Origin: Epiperipatus broadwayi | Taxonomy: Eukaryota > Onychophora > Udeonychophora > Euonychophora > Peripatidae | NCBI GenBank assembly: GCA_028023455.1 | Contig: JAQFVV010006215.1 | Location: 12,935,473-12,999,472 of the forward strand | Direction of reading: 5' to 3' | Length of the DNA: 64,000 nt | Position numbers and translations under genes: made by a program | Shown: piece by piece, positions 46,501 through 56,035 of the stretch | Layout of the letters: the number at the start of each line of letters is the position of its first letter | Position numbering within the stretch: the first letter of the stretch is position 1 | The notes under the pieces: model-generated | What the model was told of the DNA's origin: nothing | Seen by the model: the letters and a program-made list of their open reading frames with translations, nothing else | The model's database searches: none

Positions 46501-49500
46501 TAATGTTTAAATGACTATTGAAAAAACATTTTTTCAATAGTCATAATTTTTCAAAGAAATAGCTAACTAATGAATTGTAATTATTTTTTCTTTAATAGCT
46601 GTTTGTAATTTTTGAAAATCAATTATTTATAAAATGATGTTGATTTTATTACTAATTGATAAATATATGTAGTAATATGTTATTGAACCACAACTATCTA
46701 TTTATAGGAAAGCTACATGTCCTGTGTACTTATTTTTATGTGCAATATGTTATGATTAATTATGAATTTGAATTAAGAATTATTTTAATAAGCTTTAAAT
46801 GTTTGGTAATATGGTATGAGTACAATTAATTCTGCTACCAAATTTTCAATTGCAAAATTTTGTATATATAAATATTACAAAGGCTATAAATTTTTTCTTC
46901 ATAAAAGCAATTATTTAAGCAACAATAACAAAAAATAAAATATTTTAATCTATTTTATCTTTATAAGTATATAATACTAATAACAATGGTTACTAATAAC
47001 ATAGGCATTAGATAAAGATGATAATGATAATATGAAAAAAAAAACAAGTTTTAATCAGAATATATGAAAAAAATATAATAGAAAATAATATAGAAAAATA
47101 TAAAGTAGATAAATTGTAATTCTAAAAAAATTTGTGATAATTATTTCTAAATTACAGCTGAATAATTTTATGAATAGATCAAGGTAGATTGATCAAGAAT
47201 ATTATTGACCTAAAATATCTAATATACATAATATTGATTCTGAAAGAAATTTTTTTATATTATCTATATTATTTAATTATAAATTTCAATTAAATATATG
47301 TGATTTAACAAACTCAAAAATGTTAAATAGAATACATTATCTTCAATTATACATTTCTTGCTGCCCCTTGAGGCTTTTTTTAAATTCACTTGTCAAAATT
47401 TTGCAGTGATTGACAGAATGATACATATATTTAATCTAATATGTAACATAATTCACATAATCAATTTGATTCAAGTCATGTGGTACTAATAAGTTTTTTG
47501 AAGCAAGTGTTAACACTTTTAACAGCTTAGATTATTTTCTGAACTACAAAAAGAAGTTATAAAATTATATGGATATTTGCTGACATTAAAAAGTCAATAG
47601 ATTAAATTTCAATTAAATTATATATTTAATTGTATATATATATATTTCAATTAAATTTCAATAAAATTTTAAATTCTATTGTATATCTGGATTCATTAGA
47701 ATGAATGAATATTCATCACCATTTATTTATCAAAAGGAATAATCGACTCATAATCATAAGCTGTCTTCTCCATGCCTGTTTCATTCTTGTTCTATTTTAG
47801 CTTTTCTCTTTTAAATCATTTGATTGTTTCTTTTCTCATTATTTATAATCTTTTCAAATATATCTTACATCCTTTTTTATTCCAAGCACTAATTTTTTTA
47901 ATAATATTTCTGCATTGCCTTTCTTCATTACATTCCTAACCTCAACAATCTATTAATCACCTTTCACACCTTCCACATGTTTCAACATCCTGAAACTTTT
48001 ATTATTAAAAATTATGTTTTTAAATAAACATTTACAATTTAAATTTATATCAAAACTATTTTTATTTGTAAATGTTTAATTTAAGATGAAGAAAGTCAGT
48101 CTAAATATATCACTAACTTTTACCAAATTATGAAAATAAGATATTTTCTCTCTTTTGTAAATTTATTTCAGTTTTTGCATATTTCAAATGCTTTTTAGAT
48201 TAAATAAGTTAAACACACTGCTTACAGATCAGACTCTGATTTTCGATTTATTAGTTGCTCTGAAGCATTTTAATATATTTCATTAAAAACATTTATTAAT
48301 GTTTATTTTATTAATATATAGATAGTAATAACTTAAACATAATTACAAGTGTTTACTATTTAAAGTTATCATCAGTAAATGGTTACAGCTATTGAATTTT
48401 ATCAAAAATATGAGGGGAAAAAAACCTCAGAATTTTCAAAAAATTAGACTCAGATTTAAGGATAGGTTAAGATTAATCCTAGGAAAAACATCACTGTCTT
48501 ATAGTCCACTCTCATAAAAAATACATGATTAATTAACCAATATTTTAAATATGATAATTTTGAGATTAAATTAATTTTAAAAAATTATAAAAAGTAGGCA
48601 GTGAAAACTTTTATAAAACAAGAAATTATCCAACTGCCTATCCTTCTATAAAAATTGCTTTATGCATAAAAACAATAAATACATAATCTATGGAATAGTA
48701 GTGCAAAATTATAAAAAGAACAAAAAAATCCACTTATAAATTCTTTTTAATAATTTTATTAGCATTTGTAAATAATAATAATGATGTGATGATGATGATG
48801 ATAATAATAATAATAGTAATAGTAAAAAGATTTATTTATAAAAATGGCAAGTGTATTTAAAATAATCTTAATTTATTTCCATTTTGATATTTAGCAGTGC
48901 ACCAAATCATAAACTAAGGAATTGATTTCAGGAAAATGTAATCGATTATTTAGAATTATTTTGACTTCTTTGAATGTATACTCAGAATTGTTGGTGGGTA
49001 TGTGATATATATCTTTTACACTAACAATTGCTTGGAATTGAAACAACTTTATATTAAATAAGTGTCATGCAGTTATCTTTCGCATATTGCATACAAATTT
49101 TATCATCAATATTTTACAAAACATATAATAATTTACTTATCAAATGTAGCAGGTTTTTCCAATGAATCTAATGCAAATTTCATTCAGAAGCTGTCTTTTA
49201 TATTTTTGAACTTTTTGGCATGAGCAACCATAACTTGATTACTCATGAATTGATGGCAAAAGCCTTCTGTTAATCAGCTTCTCTTCATTCTAATTATCTT
49301 ACTTCTTTTTGTTTTTTAAAGTTTATACTATTTATAAGTATTTTATTAGATTTCAGAACAAGAATATTAAAAACAGCTTAACCTATAAATCAAATTCACT
49401 TGACATTATACCAAAAAAAGTATTCTAGCCAATCTTCAGACAAGTTTTCTGCCAATGGCTAATAAATTGTGATCTACACAATATGGAATAATTTTTATGC

Positions 49501-49690
49501 ATGCATTGGTATTTTCTTCAATGATAGCAGCAGGGAAATGATTGTTTGACATTTTAAGTAATTTGAAGTTTTTTGTTATTATTGTTATATATAAATTAAT
49601 TTATTATAATAATTTTTTTATTATTTATACTATATTTTGCCACTACTGATTGCCTACAATACAGAATATATAAATTATGATTATAGATCA
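46501..49690. other. AT-rich DNA
   Basis: Short AT-rich palindromes (for example around 46,530) and an ATG/ATA trinucleotide tract near 48,775-48,820. No exon or RNA gene supported. Confidence 0.4.
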
Positions 49691-49692
49691 CT

Positions 49693-50142
49693 TTATTTCA
49701 GAGTTTGAACTAAATCTGATAGAATTGTTTCAATAAATAATATCTGACAGTCTAATAAAAGCTCTTGAAACTCAGAGAATTTTTTCAAAATTGTGACTGA
49801 AACAATTTCAAACTGTTTGTACTGTATAAAAGAACATATGACAAAACAATATATGATCTTATCAAATAACGATTTAGTTGAATATAGATTGATATTAAAC
49901 AATCTAATTTTCTGAATTAATTTAAAATTATTGATATACAAAAATAAGATTTTGTCATTGATATCTCTTGCGTTGTCTAATCTTTTAAACAATTTGCATT
50001 TTGGTGACCAAACCATTTGTAATTTTAATATAAAAAAGAACACCAAAATGCCTTGTAATTCAATAATTTCATATGCATTTTTGAAGTTAAGTCTACTTTT
50101 GAAATCAGTGGCTTCATGCTTAATAAATTTTTTTATCTTCAC
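49693..50142 (-). CDS. 149-codon open frame, unrecognised
   Basis: An uninterrupted minus-strand frame of 149 codons from ATG to stop in DNA where stops should occur about every ten codons. The protein is Lys/Leu/Ile/Phe-rich. A central stretch, QMVWSPKCKLFKRLDNARDI followed by NDKILFLYINN, weakly resembles the R-W-L-S-x-G-x-x-L-x-R-hydrophobic block of hAT-type transposases, but the catalytic residues cannot be identified. No signal peptide, no cysteine pattern, no neighbouring coding sequence. It may be a domesticated or decayed transposase fragment, or a long chance frame. No splice site was needed for the reading. Confidence 0.3.
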   Translation of the reverse strand: MKIKKFIKHEATDFKSRLNFKNAYEIIELQGILVFFFILKLQMVWSPKCKLFKRLDNARDINDKILFLYINNFKLIQKIRLFNINLYSTKSLFDKIIYCFVICSFIQYKQFEIVSVTILKKFSEFQELLLDCQILFIETILSDLVQTLK

Positions 50143-50423
50143 TATTTATTTTAAGCAATAATAAATGCACTATTGAATCTAAGTTAATTTTTAAATGGAA
50201 TAAAGTCTGCAAATTATGATTTTTTTAAATTTCTTTTTGGTGCATCACAAATCTATGATTGATCAGAAAATTATTTTTTCTATCATTACTGTTGATTATT
50301 ATTTTTGAAGAAGAAGTTAATGAATACTTAGTTTGTTTTTTATTCCATGATTTCTTAATCTAAGTATTTTTTATCTTTATATCAAAAATGTAAATCTGGT
50401 CAAATTTTCATTTTATATTTTGT

Positions 50424-50676
50424 CACAATACAAGCTACATAATATTAAATCATCTACACTCTTTATTACTGTTTTACAATGCTTTTTATTACAACCACTA
50501 TGAGTTTTGATTGCCCCAGCAATCTTCTTCAGAATTTCTATTCATATTTCCAAACCTTAACTCTGAAGAAGATTGCTAGGGCAATCAAAACTGTGATAGT
50601 GGGTTGTAATAAAAGCATTGTAAAACAGTAATAAAGAGCATATATGATTTAATATTATATGGATTTGGCAATACAA
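50424..50676. repeat. Foldback element, hammerhead family 2
   Basis: Arms of about 110 bp with a short loop near 50,545: taatattaaatcat, ttattactgttttacaatgc and gattgccccagcaatcttct on the left pair with agaagattgctagggcaatc, gcattgtaaaacagtaataa and atgatttaatatta. Each arm carries CTGAAGA followed by a six-pair helix II (GATTGC with GCAATC, tetraloop TAGG or TGGG) and AAAAC where GAAAC is expected. Right core at 50,563-50,591 on plus; left core on minus at 50,504-50,532. Confidence 0.8.
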
Positions 50677-51380
50677 TAAGAAAGATAAAGTTATAATACT
50701 AGCTACGATTTGTCAAAAATTATAACCTGTATATGTTTACACTTATTTACAATAGTATGTTAAGAATTTTTCTTATTATCATTGAAGTTGATTTTCATTG
50801 GTGATATTTCAGCAATGTTTTTATGCAAAGCTAAGATTCTGTATGTCATACCATCTAGCAGTTGTTTGATGTAATTAGGCTCTGATAATATCAGAAAGGA
50901 ATAAAAATAGAATTTGTTGCAATAAAAAATTATCACAAATGCTTAATCATAAATTGATGAAAAACACTTTTTTATTCTCAAAATTGAAATTCTATTTTGT
51001 GAACATGCATTCTACAACTGAATCTCATCTGTCCATGTCCCTTTAATAAAGTGAGATAAAAATGAACAGATAAACAATTATAGTTTTGGATTATTGATCA
51101 TAGAATAACATCATATATCAGAGCAATAACTTTTCCTCTGCTTAATAAAAAAAGATTATGAGACTAAAATGTTCTCAAATTTAAATAAAGTAGCAGTTAC
51201 AGTATCCAGACAAGTTTTTGATTAATAGAGAGATATGATGTAAAAAATCTGCAGGCTTGGTTAGGTGGATATTTATTGCTTGGTTCACCTTCAAGCTCAA
51301 GTATGTCAGTCCAAATGTTATCTCACCAGTCAATAGCATTGTATTTCTACACAACTAGAATCTAGAATATACATTTTATT
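50677..51380. other. AT-rich DNA
   Basis: No feature I can support. Confidence 0.4.
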
Positions 51381-51399
51381 TGTTGTCAAACTCGTAACA

Positions 51400-51466
51400 T
51401 TATATATATATATATAAGTGGTCAGACTTGATATATATATATATATATATAAGTGGTCAGACTTGA
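51400..51466. repeat. Duplicated TA microsatellite block
   Basis: A (TA)n tract followed by agtggtcagacttgat occurs twice in tandem with slightly different TA length. Confidence 0.8.
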
Positions 51467-51614
51467 TTGCAAAATAAAATGGCCAATATTTTGTTCCGGA
51501 AAAATATTTGCAATGAAATAAACAACAAACAATGATATATTTTTCTGCAATCTAAATAGATAAATGTAATCAATAAAATAAATAAATGAAAGGCTTATTA
51601 TCATCAGAGATTGT

Positions 51615-51710
51615 AAGTAAATAGAGCACTGGAAGTAAGAACTGGAACCCTAATTTAAGATTCTTTAGTTCCAGAGTGTTATACTATAACAATGCATTAA
51701 ACTATATAGG
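51615..51710 (-). repeat. Possible tRNA-derived SINE head
   Basis: Minus strand has gcattgttatagtataacac, then ctctggaactaaagaatc and agggttccagttcttac. The last part resembles a B box with a mismatch. The arrangement looks like an eroded tRNA (long variable region). Weak. Confidence 0.25.
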
Positions 51711-53060
51711 ACAGTGTTAAAATCATTTCAACATTTAATAATTAAAAAAATCTTTAAATAATTATGACATAGTAAATATAGCAAATGGAATAGAATTTAA
51801 AATGCAAAGTTGTTTAACTAAAATAACTTAGAATACCAGGCAAGAAATGATAATATTACCTGTTTAAATTTTCATTATAAATATGAAATATGCTAAAAAA
51901 GAAGATAACAGTGGCATTAACAATTCTTCCCTTAATATACAAAACTAACTAATGTGTTTAAAGTAAAATAAAGATGTTTGATTTAGTGGAAATAAACATT
52001 GAATTATCTTCACTTTTAAACAAAGAAATTGAAAAACATCATTAAAATTATATCTGTTTTAATAAAATTCATTAGTCAAGATGGATATATTAGAAGTTAA
52101 AAATATCCTATAAATGAATGATAATTTATCTAAGCCTTTAAAGATACCAATGCAAATACATATTTCAAACAATGATATATCTAAAAGATAATAAAAGAAC
52201 CAACAAATGTTTTGAAAAGTAAAAAAAAAAAAAAAAGTAATCTAGAAATACCAAAATTGATTAAATTAAAAAAGAAAAACTGAATATCTAATTTGCTTTT
52301 ATAAAAATTCACTATAATGCTTTATAATACTTTTCTTCATTCAGCTGCAAAAAAAAAAAAGAATTTATAAATAATAATCAAAATAAGAGTCACAGATCAC
52401 ATGACCCTATCTCTTTAAACTTGTAAGTTATAAACAATGAGGATTGCCAATTCCTCAACAAGTTTTGTGATAAATGCTTAGCCAGAGCCAGCACTTAAAA
52501 TATCTGTCAGGAACCCCCCCCCCCCCCAACCCCTGACCATGGTTTCATGCTTTGGCACTCCTCAGAGAGGTGCCAGGGTAGAGGATTGCAGGAAAAAGAA
52601 ACTAATTGTCAAATCCATTTACAGTCACAGACAATTCAAAATATTTTTCCAACATCAACCAAGTAAAGCAATTACATGAGGATTTAAAAGTAAAAGAATT
52701 ATGTGATGATTTAAATGATAACTCATTTCTAGTCCTAAGCAACAACAAACTTTTACCACATGCCTTTGAAGAAGCATTTTTTTAGTAGCATAGATATCTT
52801 GGTGAAAATGGCTGCCATCAGAAAGTCTCTTAGTTCTATTTAACAATGTCATTGCCACTGAAAATAATTGTGCTGGCTGGTGGTCAGAAGAAAAATGTAC
52901 ATAGCGCCCAGTGTGTGTTTGCTTTCTATATATATACCATAGGGTAAAGAAACACCCTTCTTTCTTTCAATTAAAGCATCTAATAATGAAAGTTGGTTAT
53001 TATTTTCTACTTCCATAGTAAATTTGATATTGTTGTGAAAAGAATTTTAAAAAATTAAAA
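51711..53060. other. AT-rich DNA with poly-C tract
   Basis: A run of about 17 C lies at 52,511-52,527, followed by a less AT-rich patch to about 52,600. No exon supported. Confidence 0.4.
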
Positions 53061-53077
53061 ATTCATTAAGAGCATGC

Positions 53078-53690
53078 ATGCACACCATGAGGCCAAATAA
53101 CAAAGCTTTTCTTCATAATGGTTTTGATCACAGGATTATTAATAAGGATTTTTTATATAATAAGAAAAAAAAATTTGATACTTCAAAAATTAAGACTGTT
53201 CTGCCATATATAAAGGAAGTAACCGATAAAATTGGTAATGTTTTAAAAAAAAATAATATCCATACAATTTATACTATATTTAAAAAAATTAGTGAAGTAT
53301 TTTCATGCTCCAAAAATAAAATTATTTGGAGTCATATTATGTATATGAAATTCCATGTGGAGTTTGTTTACATTCATATATTGGACAGACCAATTGTAGA
53401 ATAAACATAAGAGAGGAAGAACACATTTTGGATGTTAGAAAAAAATCTAATTCATCAGCCATTTATTCACACATTAAATTAATTAATCATGAAATCAACT
53501 TTAATAAAATATATCATTCTGGCAAAAATTGAACAATATGACCAGAGGCTGCTAAGGAAAGTTGCTATAGAGATTTTTGAAATACCTAAGAGCATAAATA
53601 AAATGTAAATTAAAAAAAAAATTAACAATATTTGGAAAAAGCTATTGGAGTATAAACTATTTTTTAAACTTCTCAACCAATAGAATTTGA
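53078..53690 (+). pseudogene. Penelope-like element A, RT tail and GIY-YIG endonuclease
   Basis: The first frame (53,078 to about 53,330) includes KIKTVLPYIKEVTDKIGNVL, the linker after the RT thumb. After a frameshift the second frame (53,326-53,532) reads YVYEIPCGVCLHSYIGQTNC, the GIY-YIG nuclease signature with the C-x2-C typical of Penelope-like endonucleases, then EEHILDV. Another frame change gives RLLRKVAIEIFEIPKSINKM, the usual C-terminal R-E-A-I-E-I-like segment. The RT catalytic core is not present. In the family the endonuclease nicks target DNA to prime reverse transcription. This copy has at least two frameshifts and is dead. Confidence 0.8.
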
Positions 53691-53786
53691 GGAAAAAATA
53701 ACAAAAGAAAAAAAAATTTTAAATTTCACCATATACACATTTATAAAATTTGAGAAAGAAAAAACTCTGAGAAAAGTACTTCTTAT

Positions 53787-54298
53787 GGTAGTGCTTGGTG
53801 ATGTGTACTGTGGTCACTAGGCAACACTGCAGTACCACCAAGAAGCCTGCAAGCGATAAATTTGAATTTTACTTACTTTTTAATTTTTATTTTACTTATT
53901 TCTGAGCCATTTCAATTAATTTCTTGAGGGTGTTTTATTTGATGTATTTTAGCATTTACGTGCATGTGTACTTTTTTGAAATTTACATATTTTGAGCGAC
54001 TTATTTTTGATGTCTTTTTTGACATTTACCGTTAAAGTTTTTCTGTTTCGAATTTCATAGCGTCTTCTTGGGTTTTTTTTTTTGTAATTTGTATTTACAT
54101 ATTATTTCACTTGATTTTTAACTTACTTCTGATGTCTTCCCTTAGGTTAAATTCTTTACTTGCTTTTGATGTCTTGCCTTAGGCATTTTAATTTTCAATC
54201 AATTTCAGCCATTTTTGGATATAAATTTATCAATTGCAAGTTCTTGGTGGTACTGCAATGTCACCTAGCAGTCACAGTATGCATTACCAAACACTACC
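53787..54298. mobile_element. 512-bp MITE with ~70-bp TIRs and 5-bp target duplication
   Basis: Terminal inverted repeats start GGTAGTGCTTGG and end CCAAACACTACC, and pair for roughly 70 bp (inner words gcagtaccaccaagaa and ttcttggtggtactgc). A perfect cttat lies on both sides (53,782-53,786 and 54,299-54,303). The interior has T-rich repeated words (cttctgatgtcttcccttag, cttttgatgtcttgccttag) and no ORF. It is a non-autonomous cut-and-paste DNA transposon. I do not assign a superfamily. Confidence 0.85.
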
Positions 54299-54492
54299 CT
54301 TATTATTATACTGAAATGTCAACTATTTAGCTATTATATTTTTATTACAATGAAGTTCCCAGAAATAATGTTATGTATATATATATATAATATTATAATT
54401 CAATGTCTGTACTTCTTCAAAGCAATATATGTAATTATATAATTGAATACTTATAAATATAGTAATCAGATATATTTTAAAAATTTTATCCA

Positions 54493-54535
54493 CTTAGTAG
54501 CGCTTTCGACTATCCTTGTAGTCTTTGTCAACTAA
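54493..54535 (-). ncRNA. Hammerhead-like motif downstream of PLE-B
   Basis: Minus strand: TTAG (helix I 5'), TTGACAA in place of CTGANGA, helix II GACTA-CAAGGA-TAGTC (five perfect pairs), GAA, helix III AGC/GCT, triplet CUA, then CTAAG (helix I 3', four pairs). Helices and GAAA survive, but C3 and G8 are changed, so cleavage is not expected. It sits about 100 bp after the end of the endonuclease frame. Confidence 0.6.
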
Positions 54536-54636
54536 CACTTTGAAAGGCTAACCTTCCCACAATTCTGTGATCTTAACGTTTGCTGCCTGCCTGTTAATTA
54601 AGTCATATTTGTATTTGTATATTAGCATAGCTTCTT

Positions 54637-55110
54637 TTATTTATTTATTTTTGTCATTATTTTTTCAATTTGCAATATTTTAACATTGTTGTATTTGAAG
54701 GTAAAACCATAAATACATGAATTATTATGGTCATGAAAAATGGATGCTGAAACATTATTATCTACTTTGCAATTTTGATTCGATTTCTGAACTCTTTTTA
54801 ACAACAAGTGCTCTTTAGTTCTTTTTTCCAACATACATCTCGATTCACCTATATATCCACTACCACATCTACATATACATTTATAAATGGTACAATTTTT
54901 ATTTATAAATGAGGCTTTATCTTTAGAATTATTTATTAATTTGTTTAATGTAGGAGGTGTGTAAAATGCAATATCACATATACCTTTATAAATCTTCCTT
55001 ATAAAATTTACTTGATCATTCGAAATGTATGGTATTGATATCCATATTTTTTTATTAGCAGGAGGATCAATATTATTATTAGAATTTTTATTCTTATATC
55101 ATATTAAAAT
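54637..55110 (-). pseudogene. Penelope-like element B, GIY-YIG endonuclease
   Basis: The minus strand reads continuously from about 55,085 to 54,637. It has a WISIPYIS linker, TPPTLNKLINN, then TIYKCICRCGSGYIGESRCM, which holds the G-x-Y-I-G signature with its C-x-C pair and downstream Arg. Then LEKRTKEHLL (the R...E-H helix) and a H-D-H-N segment near VSASIFHDHN follow, before a stop. A two-base deletion near 55,095 breaks the frame upstream, and no RT is present. This is the better preserved nuclease of the palindrome. Confidence 0.8.
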
Positions 55111-55295
55111 CTTTAATAACATTATATATATATGATTATAATTGCAACCAACATTTAATAATTCATTGGAATATATTTCAATATTTTTGCCTTTATCTGA
55201 TAAATAGCAGGTTTGAAGTCTTTCTTATTTAGAAATAATAATCTTTGCAATTATTTATCAGATAATACAAAAATATTGAAATATATTCCAATGAA

Positions 55296-55854
55296 TTGTT
55301 AAATGTTGATTACAATTATAATCATATATATAATGTTATTAAAGATTTTAATATGAGATATAAGAATAAAAATTCTAATAATAATATTGATTCTCCTGCT
55401 AATAAAAAAATATGGATATCAATACCATACATTTCCAATGATCAAGTAAATTTTATAAGGAAGATTTATAAAGATATATGTGATATTGCATTTTACACAC
55501 CTCCTACATTAAACAAATTAATAAATAATTCTAAAGATAAAACCTCATTTATAAATAAAAATTGTATCATTTATAAATGGATATGTAGGTGTGGTAGTGG
55601 ATATATAGGTGAATCAGAGATGTACATTGGAAAAAAGAACTAAAGAGCACTTGCTGTTGTTAAAAAGAGTTCAGAAATCGAATCAAAATTGCAAAGTAGA
55701 TAATAATGTTTCAGCATCCATTTTTCACGACCATAATAATTCATGTATTTATGGTTTTAACTTCAATTACAACAATGTTAAAATATTGCAAATTGAAAAA
55801 AATAACAACAAAAGAAAAATAAAAAAAGCTATGCTAATATACAAATACAAATGA
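55296..55854 (+). pseudogene. Penelope-like element C, GIY-YIG endonuclease
   Basis: Plus-strand mirror of PLE-B. The first frame (55,296-55,643) carries the linker and the ICRCGSGYIGES signature. A one-base insertion near 55,617 (gaatcagag where the other arm has gaatcgag) shifts the frame, and the second frame (55,609-55,854) resumes with LEKRTKEHLL and the H-D-H-N segment. The C-terminal tail KKAMLIYKYK is followed by a stop. Upstream it is open further than the other arm. Confidence 0.8.
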
Positions 55855-55921
55855 CTTAATTAACAGGCAGGCAGCAAACATTAAAATCACGGAGTTGTGG
55901 GAAGGTTAGCCTTTCAAAGTA

Positions 55922-55963
55922 TTAATTGACAAAGACTAAAGGATAGTCGAAAGCACTACTAAG
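55922..55963 (+). ncRNA. Hammerhead-like motif downstream of PLE-C
   Basis: Mirror of the motif at 54,493-54,535: TTGACAA, helix II GACTA-AAGGA-TAGTC, GAA, AGC/ACT helix III (one pair lost), triplet CUA, CTAAG. Same two core changes. Confidence 0.6.
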
Positions 55964-56035
55964 TGGATAAAATTTTTAAAATATATCTGATCATTGTATT
56001 TATAAATATTCAATTATATAATTACATATATATAT

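Larger units (their letters stand above)
54422..56035. repeat. 1.6-kb head-to-head palindrome of two Penelope-like copies
   Basis: The arms (about 54,422-55,240 and 55,245-56,035) are near-identical reverse complements meeting around agcaggtttgaagtctttct. Each arm holds, from centre outward, the region before the nuclease, the GIY-YIG domain, a stop, a spacer, and a hammerhead-like motif. Small differences between arms (indels of one or two bases) show two real copies. Penelope-like elements are known to produce inverted or partial-tandem insertions. Confidence 0.9.
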
